DNA of 64,000 nt from Flectonema sp. DT1601 (GCA_964019425.1 OZ025803.1:416001-480000), one strand, 5' to 3'; shown: positions 1 to 12,587, counted from the first letter of the stretch. The notes: generated by a model not told the origin, from the sequence alone. Program-made: numbers and translations.

Positions 1-1223
1 CTCTCACAGCAACACTGATAAGGTCAGTATTACTCTCTCACAGCAACACTGATAAGGTCAGTATTACTCTCTCACAGTAACACTGATAAGGTCAGTATTA
101 CTCTCTCACAGCAACACTGATAAGGTCAGTATTACTCTCTCACAGTAACACTGATAAGGTCAGTATTACTCTCTCACAGTAACACTGATAAGGTCAGTAT
201 TACTCTCTCACAGTAACACTGATAAGGTCAGTATTACTCTCTCACAGTAACACTGATAAGGTCAGTATTACTCTCTCACAGTAACACTGATAAGGTCAGT
301 ATTACTCTCTCACAGTAACACTGATAAGGTCAGTATTACTCTCTCACAGCAACACTGATAAGGTCAGTATTACTCTCTCACAGTAACACTGATAAGGTCA
401 GTATTACTCTCTCACAGTAACACTGATAAGGTCAGTATTACTCTCTCACAGCAACACTGATAAGGTCAGTATTACTCTCTCACAGTAACACTGATAAGGT
501 CAGTATTACTCTCTCACAGTAACACTGATAAGGTCAGTATTACTCTCTCACAGCAACACTGATAAGGTCAGTATTACTCTCTCACAGTAACACTGATAAG
601 GTCAGTATTACTCTCTCACAGTAACACTGATAAGGTCAGTATTACTCTCTCACAGTAACACTGATAAGGTCAGTATTACTCTCTCACAGTAACACTGATA
701 AGGTCAGTATTACTCTCTCACAGTAACACTGATAAGGTCAGTATTACTCTCTCACAGCAACACTGATAAGGTCAGTATTACTCTCTCACAGCAACACTGA
801 TAAGGTCAGTATTACTCTCTCACAGTAACACTGATAAGGTCAGTATTACTCTCTCACAGCAACACTGATAAGGTCAGTATTACTCTCTCACAGTAACACT
901 GATAAGGTCAGTATTACTCTCTCACAGTAACACTGATAAGGTCAGTATTACTCTCTCACAGTAACACTGATAAGGTCAGTATTACTCTCTCACAGTAACA
1001 CTGATAAGGTCAGTATTACTCTCTCACAGTAACACTGATAAGGTCAGTATTACTCTCTCACAGTAACACTGATAAGGTCAGTATTACTCTCTCACAGTAA
1101 CACTGATAAGGTCAGTATTACTCTCTCACAGTAACACTGATAAGGTCAGTATTACTCTCTCACAGTAACACTGATAAGGTCAGTATTACTCTCTCACAGT
1201 AACACTGATAAGGTCAGTATTAC
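1..1223. repeat. 34-bp satellite, 36 tandem copies, inside an intron
   Basis: Head-to-tail copies start every 34 bases from position 1 (1, 35, 69 ... 1191). The array runs off the left edge. Copies are almost identical; the one common variant is C or T at the tenth base of the unit (about 9 C, 27 T). Each unit holds an inverted repeat, arms AGTAACACTGA and TCAGTATTACT around the loop TAAGG. On the minus strand, which is the sense of the gene to the right, all 11 positions pair when G-U is allowed, for both variants. The array begins about 30 nt downstream of a GTATGT donor at 1256, so it seems to be intronic. Confidence 0.95.
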
Positions 1224-1256
1224 ACTCATAATTATCAAAACCATAAAACAACATAC

Positions 1257-4200
1257 CACATCTCCGCTACCTGAGTCTGTAGTCGGACTCTCTGATGGTG
1301 CAACTGTGCTTGAGACTTGAGTATCATTGCTTCTGTCAGCCTGCGGCGCATCCGTACTGTTCCTGACTACACTTGATGTATTCTGTTATTTTTAGTTTAG
1401 TTTGCTTTGCTTTGCTTTCACTTTTGACAGCCGAGGAAGGATACATACTGAAGTCGTGCACTCAGCAACGCCACCAACCTTCTCGCCTTCGAACATCATT
1501 CCATTCACTTCTTTGCATCTGCAAACGAAGTCGTACTTAGCTCCCGGAGCAGTGTCTGGATCAGTACAGGTCTGGGTATCAACAGGACAAGGTGGTACTC
1601 CTGCTGGAGGATTACATTCATCGAACTGACAGCTCATCACTGGACTTCCGACATTCTCAACTTGGTCAGCTTCACAGGTACAAATAAAGTCACCAACCAC
1701 GTTTACATCAGGGTCATTGCATACTTGATGTGCACCACAAGGATCGGCTGCGCACTCTCCTGTCTTCTCACAATTGGCAGCACCTCCGATCTTGAACACC
1801 CCATTTGCACAGGTGCAGGTGAAGTCATCCAAGCTGTTCGCCTGCGGGTTAGGGTCGTTGCATGTTTCCACCACACTCGGATGCCCGCTCCACGCACACG
1901 GGTTCTTCGAATTGCCCTGCTTACACTCGTCACATTCAGCCACAGCTGCACCGACGTTGCGCATCAACCCGAACGGACACCGGCACTCGAAGCTACCATT
2001 TGCCACCCGATCGAAGTCGGTGCATATCTGACCTTCGCTACACGGGTTGGCAAGGCATTCATCAACTCCACAATTAGCCTTCGCTCCAGTCGCGGTGGGG
2101 CCGTTGTTCGCACAAGAACAGACGTAGTCGTTGAGGGAACTGACAGACTGATTCGGATCCATACACTCCTGTTCTTCACACGGCTTGGAATCACATTCAT
2201 TCTTCCCACACCTCGCAGGGCCATCAGTCCGATTCATTGAAGGGTCAGCCTTACACGAACAAATGAAGTCATGGAGGACATCTGCGTTGGTGTTTGGATC
2301 AACGCAGTCTTGATCGCTACCACAAGGCTGAGATTCGCACTCGTCATCGATGCACTTCGACACAGCACCTCCAGTTGACGTCACTCCATTGGGGCAGGTG
2401 CAAGTGTAGTCTCCAATCGACGCAACAGTTTGCAAAGGATCATTGCATACTTGGTTCTGACTGGCATCACAAGGGCTGGCATCACACTCGTTCTTCGAAC
2501 AAGTAGCTGGTCCGTCAGTCTTTGAGATCGACGAGTCAGATTTACAAGTACAGGTGAAGTCGTGGAGCACGTTGGCTGCAATGTCAGGATCGTTGCAGTC
2601 CTGTTCCGTACTCGACCCGCAAGGATTGGAATCACACTCATTCACTTCACACGCAGCCACAGGTCCTCCAGTGGTCACCACTCCATTACCACAAGTGCAG
2701 GTGAAATCAGTGAGGGATCCAGTAGTCGGGTTTGGATCATTGCACACTTGGTTTTGACTGGCATCACAAGGGCTGGCATCACACTCGTTCTTCGAACAAG
2801 TTGCGGGTCCGTCAGTCTTTGCGATTGACGAGTCGGACTTGCATGTACAGGTGAAGTCGTGGAGCACGTTGGCTGCAATGTCAGGATCGTTGCAGTCCTG
2901 TTCTGTACTCGACCCGCAAGGATTGGAATCACACTCATTCACTTCACACGCAGCCACAGGTCCTCCAGTAGTCACCACCCCATTACCACAAGTGCAGGTG
3001 AAATCAGTGAGGGACCCAGTAGTCGGGTTTGGATCATTGCACACTTGGTTTTGACTGGCATCACAAGGGCTGGCATCACACTCGTTCTTCGAACAAGTCG
3101 CTGGTCCGTCAGTCTTTGAGATTGACGAGTCGGACTTGCATGTACAGGTGAAGTCGTGGAGCACGTTTGCTGCAATGTCAGGATCGTTGCAGTCCTGTTC
3201 CGTACTCGACCCGCAAGGATTGGAATCACACTCATTCACTTCACACGCAGCCACAGGTCCTCCAGTAGTCACCACTCCATTACCGCAAGTGCAGGTGAAA
3301 TCAGTGAGGGACCCAGTAGTCGGGTTTGGATCATTGCATACTTGGTTTTGACTGGCATCACAAGGGCTGGCATCACACTCGTTCTTCGAACAAGTCGCTG
3401 GTCCGTCAGTCTTTGAGATTGACGAGTCGGACTTGCATGTACAGGTGAAGTCGTGGAGCACGTTGGCTGCAATGTCAGGATCGTTGCAGTCCTGTTCTGT
3501 ACTCGACCCGCAAGGACTGGAATCACACTCATTCACTTCACACGCAGCCACAGGTCCTCCAGTAGTCACCACCCCGTTACCACAAGTGCAGGTGAAATCA
3601 GTGAGGGATCCAGGTGTCGGGTTCGGATCATTGCATACTTGGTTCTGACTGGCATCACAAGGGCTGGCATCACACTCGTTCTTCGAACAAGTAGCCGGAC
3701 CATCAACTTGCGTGATTGTTGTGCTGGATTTGCAGGTACACACAAAGTCGTGCTGGCTGCCAGATGCCGTGTTGGGATCATTACAATCTTGGTCCATGTT
3801 GGTACCGCAGGGGTTCGTCAGAACAACACACTCGTCGATGTCACACGTTGCCGGAGCACCAGTGGCAGTCGCGCCGTTCGTACAAGAGCAAACATAATCC
3901 AACAAAGAAAGGGGTGTCTTCACCGGGTCATTACACATCTGACCAGGTCCGCAAGGGGAGGCGAGACACTCATCCTGCACACAAACAGCGGGTCCTCCCA
4001 TCAGATCTCCAACATTCGGTGATCTGCATGTGCAAGTGAAGTCTCCAGCAGAACTCACATCTTCATTAGCATCAGTACAATCCTGACCACTTCCACAAGG
4101 TGAGGCGTCACACTCGTTGAGAATGCAAGTAGCCAGACCTCCGACATTGCTTCCCACCCCAACCTGACAGGTGCAAATGAAATCCATCTGACCCGCTGCA

Positions 4201-7200
4201 GTGCTGTCGGGATCGTTGCAAGTCTGACTTGTACCACAAGGATTGGCGGTGCACTCATCCATGTTACCCATCGAGCAGGTAGCAGGCCTTCCCGTCTCCA
4301 TCACATTTTGGTTAGGGGCAAGGCAAGTACACGTGAAGTCTCCAGTCGATGCAGCAGACTGATTCGGATCATCGCATGTCTGACTGCCACACGGAGACGT
4401 TGCGCACTCGTCCTCAACACACGCAGCAACTGGTCCATCAACCATCCTCAAGTTCATGTCGTTGTCACAAACACATTCGAAGTCGTGCAGTGAGTTGGCA
4501 GCTTGATTCCCATCATTACAAGACTGCCCGCTTCCACAGTTGAATGTTGTGCACTCATCAGTCTCACAAGTTGCGAGTCCTCCAATGGCTGTAATGCCGT
4601 TAGCACACGCGCATGTGAAGTCGTTCAACGCAGAGAGGGAAGTGTCCGGATCTACACAGGTCTGCGTTCCGCAAGGCATCGCATCACACTCATTCTTAGT
4701 GCAAGTTGCAGGACCATCGACCCTTGTGAGAGACGTGTCTGACTTGCAAGTACAGACGAAGTCATGCAGATTGTTCGAAGCTGTGTTGGGATCGTTGCAG
4801 TCCTGTTCACTGGTTGATCCACAAGGATTGGCATCACACTCGTTGTTGATGCAAGTCATCACAGCACCTCCGGTAGCAACGACTCCATTAGGACAAGTGC
4901 AAGTGTAGTCACCAATGGAGCCGAATGTTGGGCTTGGGTCATTGCAGGTCTGGATCTGGGAAGCATCACATGGGTTGGCGTCACACTCGTTCTTAGTGCA
5001 AGTTGCAGGACCATCAACCTTCGTAAGAGTCGTGTCTGATTTGCAAGTACAGACGAAGTCATGAAGATTGTTCGAAGCTGTGTTAGGATCGTTGCAGTCC
5101 TGTTCACTAGTTGATCCACAAGGATTAGCATCACACTCGTTGTTGATGCAGGTCGTCACAGCACCTCCGGTAGCAACGACTCCATTAGGACAAGTACAAG
5201 TGTAGTCACCAATGGAAGACAACGTCGGAGTTGGGTCATTGCAAGTCTGGCTCTGGGCAGCATCACATGGGTTGGCGTCACACTCGTTCTTAGTGCAAGT
5301 TGCAGGACCATCAACCTTCGTAAGAGTCGTGTCTGACTTGCAAGTACAGACGAAGTCATGCAGATTGTTCGAAGCTGTATTAGGATCGTTGCAGTCTTGT
5401 TCACTAGTTGATCCACAAGGATTAGCATCACACTCGTTGGTGATGCAGGTCGTCACAGCACCTCCGGTTGCAACGACTCCATTAGGGCAAGTGCAAGTGT
5501 AATCACCAATAGATACCAACGTCGGACTTGGATCACTGCAAGTCTGGCTCTGGAAAGCATCACATGGGTTGGCGTCACACTCATTCTTAGTGCAAGTTGC
5601 GGGACCATCAACCTTCGTAAGAGTCGTGTCTGACTTGCAAGTACAGATAAAGTCATGCAGATTGTTCGAAGCAGGGTTGGGATCGTTGCAGTCCTGTTCA
5701 CTAGTTGATCCACAAGGATTGGCATCACACTCGTTGTTGATGCAGGTCGTCACAGCACCTCCGGTAGCAACGACTCCATTAGGGCAAGTGCAAGTGTAAT
5801 CACCAATAGAGGCCAGCGTCGGGGTTGGATCATTGCAAGTCTGGCTCTGGGCAGCATCACATGGGTTGGCGTCACACTCGTTCTTAGTGCAAGTCGCAGG
5901 ACCATCAACCTTTGTAAGAGTCGTGTCTGACTTGCAAGTGCAGACGAAGTCATGAAGATTGTTCGAAGCTGTGTTAGGATCGTTGCAGTCTTGTTCACTA
6001 GTTGATCCACAAGGATTGGCATCACATTCGTTGTTGATGCAGGTCATCACAGCACCTCCGGTAGCAACGACTCCATTAGGGCAAGTGCAAGTGTAATCAC
6101 CAATAGAGGCCAGCGTCGGACTTGGGTCATTGCAAGTCTGGCTCTGGGCAGCATCACATGGGTTGGCGTCACACTCGTTCTTAGTGCAAGTCGCAGGACC
6201 ATCAACCTTCATAAGAGTCGAGTCTGACTTGCAAGTACAGACAAAGTCATGAAGATTGTTCGAAGCTGTGTTGGGATCGTTGCAGTCTTGTTCACTAGTT
6301 GATCCACAAGGATTGGCATCACACTCGTTGTTGATGCAGGTCGTCACAGCACCTCCGGTCGCAACGACTCCATTAGGGCAAGTGCAAGTGTAATCACCAA
6401 TAGAGGCCAGCGTCGGACTTGGGTCATTGCAAGTCTGGCTCTGGGCAGCATCACATGGGTTGGCGTCACACTCGTTCTTAGTGCAAGTTGCAGGACCATC
6501 AACCTTCGTAAGAGTCATGTCTGACTTGCAAGTACAGACAAAGTCATGAAGATTGTTAGAAGCAGTGTTGGGATCGTTGCAGTCTTGTTCACTAGTTGAT
6601 CCACAAGGATTGGCATCACACTCGTTGTTGATGCAGGTCATCACAGCACCTCCGGTAGCAACGACTCCATTAGGACAAGTGCAAGTGTAGTCACCAATGG
6701 AGCCCAATGTTGGGCTTGGGTCATTGCAAGTCTGGCTCTGGGCAGCATCACATGGGTTGGCGTCACACTCGTTCTTAGTGCAAGTCGCAGGACCGTCAAC
6801 CTTCGTAAGAGTCGTGTCTGACTTGCAAGTACAGATAAAGTCATGCAGATTGTTCGAAGCTGTGTTAGGATCGTTGCAGTCCTGTTCACTGGCTGATCCA
6901 CAAGGATTGGCATCACACTCGTTGTTGATGCAGGTCATCACAGCACCTCCGGTCGCAACGACTCCATTAGGGCAAGTGCAAGTATAATCACCAAGGGAGG
7001 CCAACGTCGGAGTTGGGTCATTGCAAGTCTGGCTCTGGGCAGAATCACAAGGGTTAACGTCACATTCATTCTGAGAACAGGTCGCTGGACCATCAACTTG
7101 AGTGACTGAGGTATCTGACATACAAGTACAAATGAAGTCGTGAAGAGAGTCGGCAGCTTCATTTGGATCGTTGCACGTTTGATCAGCACCACACGGATTA

Positions 7201-8156
7201 GCATCACACTCTCTAGTTTCACATGTAGCCTGACCACCAGTTGATACAATCGAAGGGTACATATCACAAGTACAGGTATAGTCATTACTCGAAGTAGTAT
7301 CAGGATCGTTACATGTCTGTCCAGTTCCACAAGGGTTGTTGTCACACTCGTTTGTTCCTGATGGAGGTGCTGCACATCCACTCGCAGTCTCACCGTATCT
7401 TCCAACGTTGTCTTCGTATTGGCCACCAGTACCCATAGCACCAACATTGCCGAAGGTGGCGTAGTTACACATCAAAAACGCCTGGGTGTCTTTTTGACAC
7501 AATCCACATCCAACCTTCGTAGTCGCCTTCCAAACAATCTGGGTAAAATGACCTGTTAGTCCAGTCTCAGCAGCAGTGTTGTAGTCCCAACATGCTTCTT
7601 CACTGCAGTACAATAACATAATGCCTTCTGCTGGATCCCAGTTGTGTACGTCATCCTTTCCTTGTCTTGATACTAAGTTCTCACCAAGTCTGCCACCCGA
7701 GTAGATGGGCGGTCTGTTGTGTTCAGGTACTAGTGTGTTGCATGTATTCTGGAAACCTGTGCTGCCAAGAGTGAATGCCTCAATCTCAGTATCGTAAGTA
7801 ACAGGACAGGCGCCATGTTTTGCACGAAACTCGTTGTGCTTCGCTACAAGGCTGTCAATCTGCCATTGCGCGAGTTCAGAGAAGCAAGCATCTGCAGTAA
7901 GGCCAGTACATTTTCCGGTTTTTGGTGCTGGGGCACCAGGAGGACAGCTGCATGGACATTTCCCTCCTGCGCAGAAGCTAATCGTATCTAGCATTGCACA
8001 TCCAACTTGTCTGACGAAGAAGACACACGCTACACCACCGTCACATCTATCCTGGCAAGGTGGGGTACACACATCTTGCATCGATCCGCATTGTGCGCTG
8101 ACAGAATTAAAAAATAGCAACGTTCCAATGAGGACGGAGAGCTGCAAGCACCTCAT
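1257..8156 (-). CDS. Secreted/membrane CAP-domain protein with ~40 EGF-like modules (3' end outside window)
   Basis: Exon 1 is 8156-1449 (2236 codons) and exon 2 is 1382-1257 (42 codons, Ser/Thr-rich), joined in frame across a 66-nt GTATGT...AACAG intron. A second donor at 1256 opens an intron that contains the satellite. The start gives a clear signal peptide (residues 1-21). A Cys-rich stretch follows, then a CAP/SCP domain at about 98-251 with HNEFRAKHG, GENL, GHFTQIVWKAT and CNYATFGN. From about 269 there are some 40 six-cysteine modules of 45-50 residues with the CxC of EGF domains, often starting N/D-E-C as in calcium-binding EGF. Exon 2 reads as a stalk. The paralogue at 10345-11923 has a transmembrane exon after the matching intron, so a type I membrane anchor is inferred here too. 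The role is unknown; adhesion or a surface coat fits. Confidence 0.93.
2345..3690 (-). repeat. Higher-order EGF dimer array, 297-bp period (C-terminal array)
   Basis: About four copies of a two-module unit (one CDASQNQVCNDP-type and one CGSSTEQDCNDP-type EGF) repeat every 297 bases. They are nearly identical at the DNA level, which implies recent expansion or gene conversion within the coding exon. Confidence 0.88.
4680..7060 (-). repeat. Higher-order EGF dimer array, 297-bp period (N-terminal array)
   Basis: About eight copies of a different alternating pair (CGSTSEQDCNDP-type and CDAAQSQTCNDP-type modules), also spaced 297 bases. Single-residue differences between copies show partial homogenisation. 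Six divergent modules separate it from the other array, so the two expanded independently. Confidence 0.88.
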
Positions 8157-8330
8157 AGTTTGTTGTTTAACTGTTTATTATACAGAATAGTAATAATCTC
8201 TTATAAAAAACGTCGCTTAAGGTAAGGTTGTGCTACCCGCGAGGTAGAGGTACAGTTTGTGCAATTCTTTTAGTAAAACTTTTGTCACCAAGTGTAATAA
8301 CTGTTAGGAATTATTTCACGACTCATCAAG
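8157..8330 (-). promoter_or_regulatory. 5' flank of the CAP-EGF gene, duplicated upstream of its paralogue
   Basis: The first ~125 bases upstream of the start codon are nearly identical to 11924-12047, and weaker similarity continues beyond. The shared block probably holds the 5' UTR and core promoter. I see no clear TATA box at a fixed distance. An alternative is that it is similar only because the duplication was recent. Confidence 0.55.
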
Positions 8331-8818
8331 ATGTTAGTTAGTATCATTAATTTTATTATAGAGAAAAGTGAGAAGAATAAAATATAGAGATAAGTAAAAT
8401 CTATCGGAGGTCGCCAATGTTTATTTGCTTTTGTTTAATGTAAACTTTAATCTTTGACGTCTGCTCGTTTCAATATTACAGTCGAGTTATTAGTTGAGTC
8501 GTCATCCATTTTGCGTTAAATTATTTCTTCGCATACCATCGATAGTCCTATATTCGCACCCAAGCATCTTCGGTCTTTTGTACGTAACAATACAAACGTA
8601 TTGTATCATAAACAACATTAGGTATAGATTCAGTGACTAAAGGTAATGTTAGTGTGGGCATACTAACTTGATACTAATATTAAATGGAAAGCAACTTGAA
8701 CCTGTCTGAAAGGTAAATAGGGTTCGGCCAAACTGATTGCAATATAAGAGATCAATAATTGGTATCATAACAAGTCCCATATGTACTGTCGACGGGGATT
8801 CGGGCCACGTACTACAGG

Positions 8819-8886
8819 TTGAGGGAGAGATAGAGAGAAGGAGAGATAGAGAGAGAGAGAGAGAGAGAGGGAGAGAGGGAGAAAGA
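8819..8886. repeat. GA-rich microsatellite
   Basis: Purine-only stretch of GA and GGGA units, with a pure (GA)n core near 8846-8868. Confidence 0.9.
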
Positions 8887-8998
8887 ATGTCGGAAAAGAT
8901 CAAAAAGGTAGAATTCATAATATCATAGGTATTGTTATGATGTGATGCAGATTTTCGTGAATTTTATCATGTTCACGTTAGGTACAAGTACTACTGAT

Positions 8999-9060
8999 CA
9001 GACAGTACCACGTGTATATCTGTGAAGATATCTCCTCACTAACACACACAGTACTGTCTG
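8999..9060. other. Compound inverted repeat
   Basis: CAGACAGTAC at 8999-9008 pairs perfectly with GTACTGTCTG at 9051-9060. Between them ATATCT-gtga-AGATAT forms a second hairpin. No flanking gene explains it. Confidence 0.7.
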
Positions 9061-9369
9061 AAGAGTTTCTGTGTTGATATATTACATAATCAGATCTGTG
9101 GAATTAATTCAATCAAAATCAGTACGCTGTCACTTTAAACAGGTCACTTTTAGTTAACTTCTGAGGGGGAAAAAAAAAAGCTGCAAATCAAAGTAAACGG
9201 CGAAAAAAGAATTGGCTTTATCTTAAACTATACAGAAAATAGTAATATAACACCGTGATGTTCTGTTCGTGCGAACCACATTAAACTGATAAAGCTAAAG
9301 GAGGTTTACGTGTGCTGCCCAACATTCTTTTTCGTTCTTACAATACTTGTTAAATGCAAAAAAGAAAAT

Positions 9370-9550
9370 TACAACTTCTAGTGAACGGCGTAAAAAAACG
9401 TTATCATTTTTTGTAAACGGCGAAAAGAAATTTGCAACTTCTAGTGAACGGCAATAAAAAAAAAAAACTCTCAAGCGAACAGTGAAAAATATTTATCACT
9501 TCTAGTGAACAGAAAAAAGAAAAATCATCACTTTTGGCGAATTGCGAAAA
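9370..9550. repeat. Degenerate repeats around ACTTCTAGTGAACGGCG
   Basis: At least four diverged copies of a motif like CACTTCTAGTGAACGGCGAAAA lie about 45-60 bases apart, with related sequence near 9140-9205. TCACT-tct-AGTGA within the motif is itself a small inverted repeat. Confidence 0.6.
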
Positions 9551-10344
9551 TGACATTATCAGGCACCCCCCCCCCCCCCAATAGAGAAAATCTCTAATAT
9601 AAATAATATTTATATACAACACAAAAAAACCATCGAAGAGTATGATCGTGAATACTATCACATTCCGTCTACTAGAAGCTTCGATGCCGCCGCAAGTCTT
9701 TCATAACAATTAACTTTTCTTAGGGATTCTTGCTTTGCTTGTTTTTTTGTTTCCTTTTAACGACCTAATCCTTATGTAAAAAATAAATCGGAAAGGGTAA
9801 GAGGGATTTGACAATAACAACTTTAGGTATTAAAAACAAAATTAATATCAAGTACTTGACCCAAAAATATTTGTAGGGTGTTAAAAAGAGATAAGTTCTT
9901 TTTTTTATCATACTTATTACATAACGAAAATTTTAAAAAAAATAGGTTTTACTGTTTGAGCCATACCTATATATAGAATGATATAAATATAAGGGAATAA
10001 TTAATTACGTTGGTAATATTCTTTATTGTGAAAAACAACAAAAAAAACAAACAAAAAAAAAACCCTGAAACGCACTATATGTGACGCAGGGTCTATATCA
10101 ACAGTTTGCATAATAAAATACATATTTAGGGAAGCAAAAAAAACATTATATAATTACGCATTCAAAAACAACAGTTGCAAGAATGCAAACTAACGTTACG
10201 GATTCATCACTAATTTGCGAACATTACTGTCGCAGAACAAATTGAATTGTTCTCAGTGATTTGTTGATTCACAGGTCTTTTGCAAAGCAAATAAAATAAA
10301 TGATTCTCAGTACGTGTATTTCAGAATTTCATGGGTCAGGTTTC

Positions 10345-11923
10345 TCATAGTGCAACAAATTCAGTTTGATTTAACTCTTGACTCATAGAATAATTTATAC
10401 GTTCTTCTGGGCAAAGCTCTATTGCCTGAAAGTCCTGCAAGGAAACACTGTTATTTTTCTTCTTCATTATAAATAAACCTGCAGCAACACCACCGACACA
10501 CAGTAATGCAGCAATCCCAATCAGCAGCCACACCCACCAGTTGCTGCTGCTGCTGTCTTTTTTACTTTCATTACCGCCTGCTCCATTCTGTTGGTATTTC
10601 ATTTCAACGATATCAAAGAAGTCAAGGATAAGGTTACGTTAATTAATTGATCTAACTTGTTAAAATAATAACATACCAGACTACTGTTCCCTGAATCTGA
10701 TGGCACTATGTCCGGTTGCAACGACTCCATTAGGGCAAGTGCAAGTATAATCACCAAGGGAGGCCAACGTTGGACTTGGGTCATTGCAAGTCTGGCTCTG
10801 GGCAGAATCACAAGGGTTAACGTCACATTCATTCTTTGAACAAGTCGCCGGACCATCAACTTGAGTGACTGAGGTATCTGACATACAAGTACAAATGAAG
10901 TCGTGAAGAGAGTCGGCAGCTTCATTTGGATCGTTGCACGTTTGATCAGCACCACACGGATTAGCATCACACTCTCTAGTTTCACATGTAGCCTGACCAC
11001 CAGTTGATACAATCGAAGGGTACATATCACAAGTACAGGTATAGTCATTACTCGAAGTAGTATCAGGATCGTTACATGTCTGTCCAGTTCCACAAGGGCT
11101 GTTGTCACACTCGTTTGTTCCTGATGGAGGTGTTGAACATCCACTTGCAGTCTCACCGTCTACCAACGTTGTCGTCGTAAGGGCTACCGATACCGGCGTA
11201 AAGACCATTACCAGGGGTGGCGTAGTTACACATCAAAAACAGCTGGGTGTCTTTTTGACACAATCCACATCCAATCCTCGAAGTCGCCTTCCAAACAATC
11301 TGGGTAAAATGACCAGTTTTTCCACTCGATGAAGCAGTGTTGTAGTCCCAACATGCTTCTTCACTGCAGTACAATAACATAATGCCTTCTGCTGGATCCC
11401 AGTTGTGTACGTCATCCAGTCCTTGTCTTGATACTAAGTTCTCACCAAGTGGGCCACCCGAGTAAGTAGGCGGGTTGTTGTGTTCAGCCATTAGTGTGTT
11501 GCATGTATTCTGGAAACCTGTGCTGCCAAGAGTGTATGCCTCAATCTCAGTATCGTAAGTAACTGGACAGGCGCCATGTTTTGCACGAAACTCGTTGTGC
11601 TTCGCTACAATACTGTTAATCTGCCACTGAGCAAGTTCAGTGAAGCAAGCGTTTGTAGTAAGGCCAGTACATTTTCCGGTCTTTGGTGCTGGGATTGGTA
11701 CACCACGAGGACAGCTGCATGGACATTTCCCTACACACAAGCTAACCGTATCCAGCATTTCACATCCAACTTGTCTGATGAAGAAGAAGCATCCAACATT
11801 ACCGTTACATGTATCTTGGCAAGGTGGGATACAAACATCTTGCATGGATCCGCAATTTTGTGCGCTGACAAAATTCGTAAATAGCAACGTTCCAATGAGG
11901 ACGGAGAGCTGCAAGCACCTCAT
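10345..11923 (-). pseudogene. Truncated, frame-broken paralogue of the CAP-EGF gene
   Basis: From 11923 it matches the CAP-EGF gene: same signal peptide, Cys-rich stretch and CAP domain. About 2 bases are missing near 11156-11160 compared with the parent, so the frame meets TGA right after the CAP domain. The next frame (11208-10681) encodes three EGF modules, the third of them incomplete, then fuses near 10710 to stalk sequence (PSDSGNSS-like) in yet another frame, so most EGF repeats are deleted. A GTATGT...AACAG intron (10588-10676, 89 nt) leads to a final exon 10587-10345 with a Trp-flanked transmembrane helix, a KKK stop-transfer and a short cytoplasmic tail. The three parts are in three different frames that do not compensate. 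A sequencing error could explain the 2-base lesion but not the junction. Confidence 0.82.
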
Positions 11924-12145
11924 AGTTTGTTGTTTAACTGTTTATTATACAGAATAGTAATAATCTCTTATAAAAAACGTCGCTTAAGGTAAGGTTGTGC
12001 TACCCGCGAGTTAGAGGTATAGTTTGTGCAATTCTTTTAGTAAAACTTTCTTCACCAAGTGTAACAGAACAATATTAAAAACTCAACTCCAACTGTTAGG
12101 AATTATTTAACGACACATGAAAATGTTAGTAATAATAATTATCAG
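11924..12145 (-). promoter_or_regulatory. Duplicated 5' flank of the CAP-EGF pseudogene
   Basis: It matches 8157 onward, nearly identical for ~125 bases and then with an extra block of about 30 bases before similarity resumes. The duplication therefore carried the promoter as well as the coding region. Confidence 0.6.
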
Positions 12146-12587
12146 TCATTCAAAAAAAGAAAAAAAAAAAAAAAAACCAAAATTTCGTAGGACAACAAAC
12201 AAGTTGGTTTGGGGCTAAGAATAAAAACAATCTCTCTTCGGACCATTCCCTTACTCAGCCCTCTTCAGCGAAGAAAGCAAGGGTTTATTTTTGAAAAATA
12301 AAAAATCTTTTTCATAACATAATAATTGTTATTAGTATTATACAGAATCCTTTATAATACGATATGCCCAAATACCACGAAAGAAAATTGAAAGCCCCGG
12401 AACAGTACTGCGGATCGTTCACCCTTATTTGTCCAACGCAGTATAATTGTATTGTGGGCTTACCGAAGAGCTTTATAAAAGTACTGCAATAATTGGGTTT
12501 CACATGGTCATATCACTCAGCAAGAAATGAAATAAAAGGATCAGGTAAGATGACAGTCGGTTTATCGCTATAACTGCGCCAGATCCG
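12146..12587. other. Intergenic between two gene fragments
   Basis: AT-rich with an A run at 12155-12176. No coding signal is recognised. Confidence 0.6.

Larger units (their letters stand above)
8331..10344. other. Intergenic, about 2 kb, no convincing gene
   Basis: AT-rich with many A/T runs. It contains a GA microsatellite, a compound hairpin at 8999-9060, degenerate repeats around 9370-9550 and a run of 14 C at 9566-9579. No open frame here looks coding. Confidence 0.7.

Noticed and set aside
1-1223. CRISPR array
   Set aside because: Copies are directly adjacent with no unique spacers, and the context is eukaryotic. It is a satellite.
10345-10602. Independent small membrane protein starting at the ATG at 10602
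   Set aside because: That ATG lies in the last bases of an intron; the coding part after the acceptor at 10588 is the terminal exon of the CAP-EGF paralogue.
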